Source of the DNA: a virus
Length of the DNA: 20,985 nt
Virus record (IMG/VR): IMGVR_UViG_3300004448_000111
Location: 1-20,985 of that record
Reading direction: 5' to 3' (one strand)
Every line of letters begins with the position of its first letter. Positions within the stretch are counted from its first letter, which is position 1. This document shows positions 6,753 through 12,863 of the stretch, in pieces. Below the pieces are notes generated by a model. That model had not been told where the DNA came from. It searched no databases and saw only the letters and a program-made list of their open reading frames with translations. Both the position numbers and the translations under genes were made by a program.

Positions 6753-6986
6753 ATGGATTACGAAAGCGAATTGTTTGAAATAGATTATCACAATGGCTGG
6801 CTTGTCATCACCGACAAAGCAACAGGCAAACCGGAATGCGTGCGGCTTACCAATAACAAAGGCCGCAACATCACGTTGAATCAATTTAAATCCGGCATTA
6901 AATCACACGGCTTAGATAAAACATGCAAAACGTTCTTAAAGCTTGCGGCAACATATAAACCGACAGCAAGGCAAGTTTATGCTTGA
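6753..6986 (+). CDS. 77-residue hypothetical protein
   Basis: Starts MDYESELFEIDYHNGWLVIT, followed by DKATGKPECVRLTNNKGRNI and a basic C-terminal half (QFKSGIKSHGLDKTCKTFLK). The first part looks like a short beta-sheet with a WLVITDKATG hairpin and the second like a helix-rich domain. No known function. ACGGAG is placed 9 nt before the ATG, in a leader similar to those of the neighbouring small genes. A GC-rich hairpin (GCAGCGC/GCGCTGC, 6684-6703) separates it from the previous gene and may attenuate or protect the transcript; it has no T-run. Confidence 0.65.
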   Translation: MDYESELFEIDYHNGWLVITDKATGKPECVRLTNNKGRNITLNQFKSGIKSHGLDKTCKTFLKLAATYKPTARQVYA

Positions 6987-7047
6987 CCACATGATCGCTT
7001 TAAGATATCGCTAAGATATAACAACATAAAACACGGAGAATCTAAAA

Positions 7048-7332
7048 ATGGCATATAATAAACTCAGCAACTATCGCACAACATGGTTTGACAATGGCGA
7101 TCACGGCGGCGTGACATACGTGCAAACAGATATTGTTTCATGGCGTGATGGCGTTGTCACATTAAAGTCTGGTGGCTGGGAAACCGTTACGACTAAACGC
7201 AAAATGAACCAAGCTGCAATGAAATTTGGCCTTAATCACGGCGTTTATCAAAAAGATTATGATTGGTTTGTTGATCTGCCCAATGGCGAAACCGTGCCAT
7301 TTAAAGACGGCATGACGTTTGAGGCCGCATGA
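7048..7332 (+). CDS. Conserved phage protein of unknown function, 94 residues
   Basis: Starts MAYNKLSNYRTTWFDNGDHG, then GVTYVQTDIVSWRDGVVTLK and SGGWETVTTKRKMNQAAMKF. It ends with a YDWFVDLPNGETVPFKDGMT segment. The combination of TTWF, SGGWETVTTKRKMNQA and a V-PF-DGMT close is one I recall from small phage proteins with no assigned role. The start has CGGAG 10 nt upstream within a leader nearly identical to that of the gene at 6499. The stop shares bases with the next ATG (ATGATG), so translation is coupled. Confidence 0.75.
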   Translation: MAYNKLSNYRTTWFDNGDHGGVTYVQTDIVSWRDGVVTLKSGGWETVTTKRKMNQAAMKFGLNHGVYQKDYDWFVDLPNGETVPFKDGMTFEAA

Positions 7333-7436
7333 TGCCAATATTTCACAAAATAGCCGCTTGCTTATTCTTGCTGCATCTATTCGGCTCAATGTCTTATTTG
7401 GTTTTTCTTCCAATTCTTTTGGAGGCCATCCAATGA
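7332..7436 (+). CDS. 34-residue membrane miniprotein
   Basis: Product: MPIFHKIAACLFLLHLFGSM followed by SYLVFLPILLEAIQ. It is almost entirely hydrophobic after a basic start and would span the membrane once. The ATG follows the upstream stop with a one-base overlap (TGATG), and its own stop overlaps the next ATG as ATGA. This double coupling supports translation, although there is no homology evidence. It could be a small host-membrane effector, a holin-like peptide or an exclusion factor. Confidence 0.5.
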   Translation: MPIFHKIAACLFLLHLFGSMSYLVFLPILLEAIQ

Positions 7437-7561
7437 CCCGCCCCGAATTTATCGCAATCGTCAAATCAATTCGCCCGCATGACATAGCGGGCGGCGTGAT
7501 CCTCTTTGCCGCGCCAATTATTGCGGCAATTATCGCAACCATAGTTAAAACAGGAGTTTAA
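7433..7561 (+). CDS. 42-residue membrane miniprotein
   Basis: Product: MTRPEFIAIVKSIRPHDIAG followed by GVILFAAPIIAAIIATIVKT and GV. A basic N-terminus precedes one hydrophobic segment (about 18-38). A TTTTGGAGG ribosome site lies inside the end of the previous gene, and the start overlaps its stop (ATGA). A longer in-frame reading from 7319 has no ribosome site and crosses the coupled gene, so the 7433 start is preferred. Function unknown. Confidence 0.6.
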   Translation: MTRPEFIAIVKSIRPHDIAGGVILFAAPIIAAIIATIVKTGV

Positions 7562-7563
7562 TC

Positions 7564-8067
7564 ATGACAAACGAAAAGCGAACCCATCAGAACCAAGCCA
7601 ACCGCATGGCAGCGCGTAAAAAGTTTCTTGACGCATTGCAGGAAGAACAGCGCGAAGCTTTGCAAAAATCATTTGACGCAATGCAAAATTGCGTTTGGAT
7701 GCTTAACGAGTGCAACGATCTTTATGTGTCGGACGTTTCCAAGCTGGAAAGCGCCTTCCATAGGCTGCAAAGCATATTCTTCGATATAGAACCTAGCGAA
7801 TGGCAGCTTGAGCGCTTTGCCGAGCATGGCGTGGAATGGCCGCCGCGCCGCAGAAAAGGAAACAATCTAATGACATATGAAAGCAAAGATAGACAATGGT
7901 TTGCTCTTAGCACCAGCGGCGATCTGTTGGCACTAGGTGAATGTGGTGATTTTGATGCAGCGGAAGAAATAGCTAATGACTTAGAAATTGAAACCGTATG
8001 GATTGCAGATGCAGAAACCGCAAGACAATGGCACGACACAATAACAACAACACAAGAAAAGGTTTAA
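7564..8067 (+). CDS. Two-part hypothetical protein, probable fusion of two small genes
   Basis: A 167-residue frame. The ATG at 7564 follows CAGGAG. Residues 1-90 are helical and charged (RMAARKKFLDALQEEQREAL, then a Cys-containing MQNCVWMLNECNDLYV). Residues 103-167 start MTYESKDRQWFALSTSGDLL and end with AEEIANDLEIETVWIADAET and a QWHD; this looks like an independent small alpha/beta domain. The methionine at residue 103 (7870) is preceded by AAAAGGAAACAATCTA, a ribosome site and leader like those of genes 6499 and 7048. The second half may therefore also be made separately. No function is recognised for either half. Confidence 0.7.
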   Translation: MTNEKRTHQNQANRMAARKKFLDALQEEQREALQKSFDAMQNCVWMLNECNDLYVSDVSKLESAFHRLQSIFFDIEPSEWQLERFAEHGVEWPPRRRKGNNLMTYESKDRQWFALSTSGDLLALGECGDFDAAEEIANDLEIETVWIADAETARQWHDTITTTQEKV

Positions 8068-8071
8068 GAAC

Positions 8072-8119
8072 ATGACTCTAATAGCAAACTATCCAAGCAA
8101 GAAAGAAGGCAAAATCTGA
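8072..8119 (+). pseudogene. 15-codon remnant of a small conserved phage gene
   Basis: An ATG with AAAAGG upstream opens MTLIANYPSKKEGKI and then stops at TGA (8117-8119). MTLIANYPSKK is, from memory, the start of a small phage protein of about 60-70 residues that continues with a YxETSxFG segment. Here the frame ends after 15 residues and no continuation appears in any frame before the convergent ORF. Most likely the rest was deleted; the alternative is a genuine micropeptide. Confidence 0.5.
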
Positions 8120-8305
8120 TTAATGCAGCATTGCGCTGACGTCATCGTCAGCCAAGCCTGCCAAGGCCTCCACCATACTTTGCGCAATTTGTTGAACGCT
8201 TGACCCATCGGTCAGGCGTTCTTCAATATATTCTGCCAGCGCGTCTAGCTCAGCTTCCGCTTCATCATCGTTTTCCACCGGCATTATCAGCGTTAGCTTT
8301 ATCAT
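8120..8305 (-). CDS. Doubtful 61-residue acidic ORF
   Basis: Encodes MIKLTLIMPVENDDEAEAEL, then DALAEYIEERLTDGSSVQQI and AQSMVEALAGLADDDVSAML, an acidic helical protein that looks natural. Its start has no convincing ribosome site and lies only 16 bp beyond the T-run of a strong terminator that ends the upstream operon. It contains the extended TGACC dyad at 8194-8221. It may be an abandoned or weakly expressed gene, or may have its own unseen promoter. Confidence 0.35.
   Translation of the reverse strand: MIKLTLIMPVENDDEAEAELDALAEYIEERLTDGSSVQQIAQSMVEALAGLADDDVSAMLH
8194..8221. repeat. 28-bp inverted repeat with TGACC core
   Basis: GAACGC-T-TGACC then CATC then GGTCA-G-GCGTTC: 11 of 12 positions pair. 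The inner TGACC(N4)GGTCA matches the tandem dyads at 6311-6354 and a further copy at 12356-12369. It could be a regulator site or an RNA hairpin within the doubtful ORF. Confidence 0.5.
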
Positions 8306-8321
8306 GCGCTTACGCTATCCC

Positions 8322-8359
8322 AAAAAAAAGACCATGCAAAGCTTTTGCTTCACATGGTC
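8322..8359 (-). terminator. Intrinsic terminator of the leftward early operon
   Basis: Read on the minus strand, GACCAT pairs with ATGGTC and an inner GCAAA pairs with TTTGC around an AGC loop, with a 5-nt bulge (GTGAA) on the 5' side. Eight T residues follow directly. There is no T-run in the other direction. It lies after the last well-supported gene of the minus-strand recombination/replication operon. Confidence 0.85.
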
Positions 8360-8433
8360 AAGTATGTCGCTTGATATGAGGTAAAGAGCAGATCAAGGCG
8401 CGACAAGCGCAGACAGGGAGGAAACCGCGCTTG

Positions 8434-8511
8434 TTAAAAGCTAGGCCAGAACAGCCTAAAAATCAAGCCCCATAAAACCGCGAACAGAGCCGCATAAACC
8501 CCATTCAGCAC
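8434..8511 (-). CDS. Possible 25-residue membrane peptide, GTG start
   Basis: Read from a GTG at 8511, the product is (M)LNGVYAALFAVLWGLIFRLF followed by WPSF. It is strongly hydrophobic with the look of the tiny membrane proteins common in phage early operons. An AGGG lies about 7 nt upstream. It starts 31 bp after the stop of the DUF6378-like gene and ends before the terminator. Without homology the start is uncertain, and an upstream basic extension in the same frame is open but has no ATG. The rest of 8306-8542 shows no other gene. Confidence 0.35.
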   Translation of the reverse strand: MLNGVYAALFAVLWGLIFRLFWPSF

Positions 8512-8542
8512 CCACCCTAGCCTGACGCATCGTTTCGCGCCT

Positions 8543-8860
8543 CTATGGCCCCTCTACGGGCTTCCAATCGCCATCTTCCAGATCTATCCCAGCACACTCC
8601 GCGCCAAGCGCAGCATATCCCGCAAGATCCACGAACCCATCCGCGTCAACCTGATGCGAGACACGGCTTATCTTAAGCAGGCCCACCATCATGCACACGT
8701 CCGACGCGGTTAGCGTTTCCTTGCCCGCAATATACGCGTTCCACATGACCGCAATGCGTTGGAAGTTTTCCTGCGGTGGCCCGTAAACCCGATTCCTTGA
8801 TCCATGCACCAGCGTGCTTGCTTTTGCCAGCACCTTGCCGCGTGTCGTATCCGTATTCAT
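8543..8860 (-). CDS. DUF6378-like phage protein
   Basis: A 105-residue protein. Motifs in order: a helix with a small-residue loop, HGSRNRVYGPPQENFQRIAV (about 19-38), then MWNAYIAGKETLTASDVCMM, VGLLKISRVSHQVDADGFVD and LAGYAALGAECAG. The pattern YGxPxxNFxRIA, then LTxxDVxMMxxLxKISR, then DxxxDLAGYAAL is the signature I associate with DUF6378, a common phage protein of unknown but possibly nucleotide-related function; the all-helical form recalls MazG-type folds. The start overlaps the upstream stop (ATGA). It lies near the end of the leftward operon. Confidence 0.8.
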   Translation of the reverse strand: MNTDTTRGKVLAKASTLVHGSRNRVYGPPQENFQRIAVMWNAYIAGKETLTASDVCMMVGLLKISRVSHQVDADGFVDLAGYAALGAECAGIDLEDGDWKPVEGP

Positions 8861-9117
8861 TTTCGTTTTCCCTTTTCCAGTTTAATTTTGCGCTTGAGTA
8901 TTTCCGCGCGCTCTGTTGCCGTCCAGCGCGGCAAGCTTGGATCAAACCTGCGCCGGTTGGCGAACCCTTCCAATTCGGCAAGCGTCGAGCAGCTTGCCAG
9001 TTTTTCATCAAATGACCTGCCCCATTCACGCCCGACAAAATGCCCGCAAGGATAAGTCACCGCTTTACCCTCGGCAAACATACGATCCAACCATTTTTCC
9101 AAACCCTTTTTATTCAC
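8857..9117 (-). CDS. Small basic hypothetical protein with a CGH motif
   Basis: An 86-residue frame from a GTG at 9117, overlapping the next gene as ATGA. The N-terminus MNKKGLEKWLDRMFAEGKAV is followed by TYPCGHFVGREWGRSFDEKL, a helical middle and a very basic tail (RAEILKRKIKLEKGKRK). The YPCGHFVGREWG stretch is conserved in style with other small phage proteins; one Cys and one His nearby could bind metal. The ribosome site is weak, and a downstream ATG at residue 13 is an alternative start, though it would lose the first helix. Function unknown. Confidence 0.6.
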   Translation of the reverse strand: MNKKGLEKWLDRMFAEGKAVTYPCGHFVGREWGRSFDEKLASCSTLAELEGFANRRRFDPSLPRWTATERAEILKRKIKLEKGKRK

Positions 9118-9150
9118 CTAAATTTTACCTTGGCAAAACCGCAGCTATGC

Positions 9151-9203
9151 AATCTAGCAACCATTAACATTACCTAAAGGTAAAATGTTAATGTTGCTAG
9201 ATT
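9151..9203. repeat. 53-bp near-perfect inverted repeat after the primase gene
   Basis: Outer arms AATCTAGCAAC and GTTGCTAGATT pair perfectly. Next come ATTAACATT and AATGTTAAT, also perfect. The centre TTACCT-AA-AGGTAA is itself a perfect dyad. One extra C on the left and two extra bases on the right are the only irregularities. It has no downstream T-run in either direction, so it is unlikely to be a simple terminator. Candidate replication or regulatory site. Confidence 0.75.
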
Positions 9204-9237
9204 TCACAGCATTTAGCCAAAGTTATACCATTTCTAA

Positions 9238-9264
9238 TAACATTTAATAACATTTATAACATTT
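9238..9264 (+). repeat. Three TAACATTT iterons
   Basis: Exact TAACATTT occurs at 9238-9245, 9248-9255 and 9257-9264, with starts 10 and 9 bp apart, close to one DNA turn. Further copies lie in reverse at 9309-9316 and, as TAACATT, inside both arms of the adjacent 53-bp inverted repeat. The surrounding stretch is AT-rich. Arrangement resembles replication-initiator or repressor iterons. Confidence 0.6.
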
Positions 9265-9335
9265 TAACCCGTAACCCATTGATTTCATTGAACCTGCAAA
9301 ACGTTATCAAATGTTATCCCTTTCCCTTTTGCCGT

Positions 9336-11309
9336 CTAATCCTTCACCCGCCCATTTTTATCCGTAAACCATACCAAACCCTCATTTTTGACCAAATGAC
9401 CGCCCGCAATCAGCGCATCTATCGCCCTCGTATAAGACTGGTTTGGATTGGTTGCGCCGGTGATTTTGCCCTTGAAATGATCCCGCAAAACCTCCTCGTC
9501 AATCGTCCAGTAAGCGCTTGCCTCTGGAAATCCTGCGCCTGCTGGGTTTGGTTTTCCGACGCGTTCACCGCGTAATTGGGTAAAACACCGCTTGAGCAAT
9601 AGCTGATTTTTGCCGGTTATCTTTGGCTTGCTGGCTTCCTCGATTTGCTCTGCGCTGGCCTCTGATATGGTGCAAGTCGTTACGGCATCGCCGTCCTCGT
9701 CTTGCCCCAATTCAACAACGTCCAGCACAAAATCAAACCTTGCGCCAGTTTCCATGTCGCGTTGTTTTGTGGCTATCGCGTAGCGAATGCCCGTCTCCGC
9801 ATCATGGTCTAGCTCAATTTCTGCGTCCGTTGCGCTGCGCAAGCTTGAATGGCCACGCGCGCCCGCTGCTTTATCTTTGCCGCTGTGATGCACGATCATG
9901 ATATGCGCCAGCGTTACTTGGCGCAGCGCATCGACGTTGCCGATGAATCTTGTCATATCATCCGGCGCATTTTCATTGCCGCCCGCCATGCTGCGCGATA
10001 ATGTATCCACCACGATCATGCGCACCGGCCCATGCTTGCGCGATACCTCACGCACCAGCTTGGCCAGCTTTTCCAGATCCGCATTTGGGTCAAGCAAATT
10101 GACAGGCGACGGCCTGACAGCCAGCTTGACGTCTTTATGCTCTGGATATTTTTGGCGCAGCGCAACGATCCGATTGTGAAACGCATTGCCGCCTTCCGTT
10201 GCCAAATATAATACGCTGCCGCCTTGCACCTTGCATCCGTTCCACGGCTGGCTTGCTGCTACGTGCCACGACATATCTAGCGCAAAGAATGATTTGCCTG
10301 TGTTGCTTGGCCCGTATAGGACGGACATTTGCCCTTCGCCCAGCCATTTTTTTACCAGATAATTTCTTGAAAGCTGGGCCTGCGCATCTTCTGGGAAAAA
10401 CACCTCGTCCAGCAAGTTATGCACGGTTAATGCTTTGCGTGTGGCCTCTGGCCCTTGCGTAACCCAAAGATCATTAAAATCTGTGCCTTCGTTTGGCGGC
10501 AAAATATATTCAACGCCATGCTCGGCAAATGCTTGCTCCGCTGCCTTTATGCCAGCTTCGTCATTATCGCCTGCCACCACCAGCGTTGCGTCTGGCTTGG
10601 CTTCCCTAAGCCCCGCCACGACCTTGTGAATATTGCCTGCGTTTAGCGCAAATACGACTGGCTTGCCCGTTGCTTGTGCAATGCTTGCCGCCGTTGCCCA
10701 GCCTTCCGCTATATATGCAAAATCCCTGATTGGCCCGCCGATTACGGAGAAATTTCCGTTGACCGGCATTTTATACGAAAATTTCTTTTTGCCGTCCTCG
10801 TCTATAAACTGCACGCCTTGGCGTCTGCCTGTCACGTCAATTATTGGTATTTGCAGATCAGGCCCGTCAATAATAGCGTTATGACGCTGTACGTTTTTGC
10901 GTACCAGATACGGGTGCGTTTCCGCGTCTGGCGCTTCCTGCGCTTGCTCAATTTCCGGCATTATCTGCTCCCCCTGCGCTGGCCATTCTATGGCTTTATT
11001 TTGCGGCCTTGCAAGATCCGGCATTTTATTTGCGTCCGGCCATAACCCTTGGCTGCGCAATGCTTCTTGTATGGCCTTAAAATCATTGCACTGCCTGCAA
11101 TTAACCATGACCTCGCCGTTGAACTCTTTTATCCAAAACCTGTCCTTGCCGCCGCAATGCGGGCATGCTCCATGATGCTCGCCCTTGCTGGTTTGTTTTA
11201 GGTTAAGGAGCTTGACTATCTCGTTGCCCCATTCTGCCCAATGCGCGGTGGGGAACTTGCTATCCTGCCTTAAATTGCTTAACATAATCGTACATACCTC
11301 TCTTCCCAT
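9336..11309 (-). CDS. Primase-helicase fusion (zinc finger, TOPRIM-like, RecA-like ATPase)
   Basis: A 657-residue replication protein. A DnaG-type zinc finger (CPHC at 49-52 with FWIKE, and CRQC at 71-74) precedes a TOPRIM-like domain (AEGWATAAS, E202; VVAGDNDEAG, D248/D250). A RecA/RepA-type helicase ATPase follows, with Walker A GPSNTGKS (333-340), Walker B MIVVDTLSR (431-439) and HHSGKD (474-479). The C-terminal 75 residues look like a winged helix (EEVLRDHFKGK, then SYTRAIDALIAGGHLVKN). The protein should prime and unwind DNA at the phage fork. The ATG at 11309 follows a GGGCGGGG that lies in a hairpin; a second start at 11285 has AGAGG outside the hairpin and would remove eight residues. 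It is downstream of the single-strand binding protein gene. Confidence 0.93.
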   Translation of the reverse strand: MGREVCTIMLSNLRQDSKFPTAHWAEWGNEIVKLLNLKQTSKGEHHGACPHCGGKDRFWIKEFNGEVMVNCRQCNDFKAIQEALRSQGLWPDANKMPDLARPQNKAIEWPAQGEQIMPEIEQAQEAPDAETHPYLVRKNVQRHNAIIDGPDLQIPIIDVTGRRQGVQFIDEDGKKKFSYKMPVNGNFSVIGGPIRDFAYIAEGWATAASIAQATGKPVVFALNAGNIHKVVAGLREAKPDATLVVAGDNDEAGIKAAEQAFAEHGVEYILPPNEGTDFNDLWVTQGPEATRKALTVHNLLDEVFFPEDAQAQLSRNYLVKKWLGEGQMSVLYGPSNTGKSFFALDMSWHVAASQPWNGCKVQGGSVLYLATEGGNAFHNRIVALRQKYPEHKDVKLAVRPSPVNLLDPNADLEKLAKLVREVSRKHGPVRMIVVDTLSRSMAGGNENAPDDMTRFIGNVDALRQVTLAHIMIVHHSGKDKAAGARGHSSLRSATDAEIELDHDAETGIRYAIATKQRDMETGARFDFVLDVVELGQDEDGDAVTTCTISEASAEQIEEASKPKITGKNQLLLKRCFTQLRGERVGKPNPAGAGFPEASAYWTIDEEVLRDHFKGKITGATNPNQSYTRAIDALIAGGHLVKNEGLVWFTDKNGRVKD

Positions 11310-11313
11310 GATT

Positions 11314-11357
11314 GCCCCGCCCGATTAGGTTTCGCACTGTTCGGGCGGGGCTTTTTT
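11314..11357 (+). terminator. Strong intrinsic terminator facing the plus strand
   Basis: GCCCCGCCCGA (11314-11324) and TCGGGCGGGGC (11341-11351) form a perfect 11-bp GC-rich stem with a 16-nt loop, followed by six T. Read on the minus strand, the orientation of the genes here, the stem is followed by AATC and the primase start, not by T. It therefore points against the local genes, and may block antisense transcription or shape translation of the primase. Confidence 0.75.
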
Positions 11358-11362
11358 ATGTC

Positions 11363-12013
11363 CTAGAACGGTATTTCATCATCGAATGAATCCGACGCCG
11401 ATTGAGGCGCTGCCGTGGCAGGCGCTGGGCTTACTGGCGGTAGTGCAAACGGATCATCTGCCGCTGGGCTTGCTTCGGCTGTATAGCCCCCGATAACAGC
11501 ATCGAATGGATCGACGCCGTGCTGAAGCTCTGCCAATTCAAGCACCTGAACAGCACGCAATCGCAAGCTGATGCCGTTTATTGATCCAGTATTGTACGGC
11601 ACCAGCGTTACGGCCACGTTTACCTTGCTTCCCGATGTTAGCATAAAGTCATCCGGCAGCTTATTGCGCTGGGCATCGACCTGACGTGGAGGCATGGTTT
11701 TTTCCATGCCATACGCGCCTTTTAGCTTTGCCTTGCCGATTATTTCGCCATCATCGCCTTTTTTGTACGGCAAGTTTGACGGCTTAGGTGGCCATTGCTT
11801 TTTGTTATCCATAGATGCGGCATTGCTATACGCTTCCATGCAAAGCGAATGTAGCTGCTTGGCCTGATCTGGCGTCATAATAAATGACATGTCGTAGGCG
11901 GCTCCATCATCCAGCGCATCGCATTTCACGGATCTCATTTCGCCGCTGTCAAATTTATATGTGCCGTTAAGTCGGGGATAACGCGCGATGGCGTTACTGA
12001 TAATATGTTGCAT
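11363..12013 (-). CDS. Single-strand DNA-binding protein, phage type
   Basis: A 216-residue protein from the ATG at 12013, which has AAGGAG 6 nt upstream; a TTG two codons earlier is too close to that site. The body has OB-fold-like strands with KLPDDFMLTSGSKVNVAVTL, VPYNTGSINGISLRLRAVQV and LELAEL. A Pro/Ala linker follows, ending in SDSFDDEIPF. An acidic tail closing in IPF is the classic C-terminus of bacterial SSB, which recruits partner proteins; T7 gp2.5 has an analogous acidic tail. The VNVAVxxVPYNxG and ISLRLxAVQVLEL motifs match the gp2.5/DUF2815-like phage SSB group. It lies between the RecE-like nuclease and the primase-helicase, forming a recombination/replication unit. Confidence 0.88.
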   Translation of the reverse strand: MQHIISNAIARYPRLNGTYKFDSGEMRSVKCDALDDGAAYDMSFIMTPDQAKQLHSLCMEAYSNAASMDNKKQWPPKPSNLPYKKGDDGEIIGKAKLKGAYGMEKTMPPRQVDAQRNKLPDDFMLTSGSKVNVAVTLVPYNTGSINGISLRLRAVQVLELAELQHGVDPFDAVIGGYTAEASPAADDPFALPPVSPAPATAAPQSASDSFDDEIPF

Positions 12014-12071
12014 GTGCAACTCCTTGGTAAATTGCGTGGCACCCCCACGCTGGGATCTGTTGTAACATTTG

Positions 12072-12863
12072 TTAAAACGCGCCTGACGCGTTCATCCAGT
12101 CCGGCAAATGTATGGTGTTTATCTCATCCCAGCCGGTGTCATATTCTTCGTTATCTGTCGCATGCTTAATTGTGTATAGCGTTTCCATCATGCGATTATG
12201 CGCGTGCCGCAGATACATTTCGCTCATTTCGTGAACGCATACGGCGTATGGCTTTTCCTTTTCAACGCAAATAAACATGAACTGCTTTATGCGTAATCCT
12301 TCTAAATTAAGGCAATGCAGATAAAACGCCGCTTGTATGTCGTAGCCAAAATTCCTGACCGCTCGGTCAAATCCTTTAGGCGATGCATCAACGCACGTCT
12401 TTATATCTATTGCCATGCTTTGCTTAACCAGCAATCCATCTGGGCGTGTTTTGAGCGGCAAATCTAAATCTGGATCTGTCACGAAAAATGATGCTTCTGC
12501 AATTAGATCAGAATGCGTCAGCAGATGATGCGCAACGTTGTGCTGCAATACAGACTGCGCCATATCTATGCTTTGCTTGTATTCGGCTTCCGGCAAAAGC
12601 ACAGCGCCAGCTTTGTCGGCGTCTTCTTTTGCCTGCTTCCATTCTTTGCCGCGCCTAGTTTCCGGCCCGCATCTGACTAGGTTTTTTTCTGGTTCTAGCA
12701 AATGCGCGTGGACTGCGCTGCCAAGATCAAACGCGGCGCTTTCTTTACGCTCCTGACCCTTCCAATGCGCCAGCGATTTGCTGCTTACAGTTTTTACGTC
12801 CGACGATGATATTGCCGGATCTAAATGATATGCCTCGTTGGACATGTCCTTGCGCATAACCAT
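12072..12863 (-). CDS. RecE-like / PD-(D/E)xK exonuclease
   Basis: A 263-residue nuclease. Motifs in order: YHLDPAISSSDVKTVSSKSL (12-31), FDLGSAVHAHLLEP (45-58, with H53), the acidic E123 and KTRPDGLL (138-145, D142). These lead to AIDIKT (151-156, D153 and K155), the PD-(D/E)xK core, then GYDIQAAFYL (173-182), the RecB-family QxxxY motif. This is the layout of exonuclease VIII C-terminal domains (DUF3799) that resect double-strand ends for phage recombination. GAAGGGGAAGGG lies upstream of the start, which overlaps the resolvase stop (TAATG). No annealase (RecT/Beta) is recognised next door, so the single-strand-binding protein may be its partner. Confidence 0.93.
   Translation of the reverse strand: MVMRKDMSNEAYHLDPAISSSDVKTVSSKSLAHWKGQERKESAAFDLGSAVHAHLLEPEKNLVRCGPETRRGKEWKQAKEDADKAGAVLLPEAEYKQSIDMAQSVLQHNVAHHLLTHSDLIAEASFFVTDPDLDLPLKTRPDGLLVKQSMAIDIKTCVDASPKGFDRAVRNFGYDIQAAFYLHCLNLEGLRIKQFMFICVEKEKPYAVCVHEMSEMYLRHAHNRMMETLYTIKHATDNEEYDTGWDEINTIHLPDWMNASGAF
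12356..12369. repeat. TGACCGCTCGGTCA perfect dyad inside the exonuclease gene
   Basis: Arms TGACCG and CGGTCA flank CT. It shares TGACC(N4)GGTCA with the sites at 6315-6328 and 8201-8214. In a coding region this may be chance or a silencer/operator. Confidence 0.4.
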
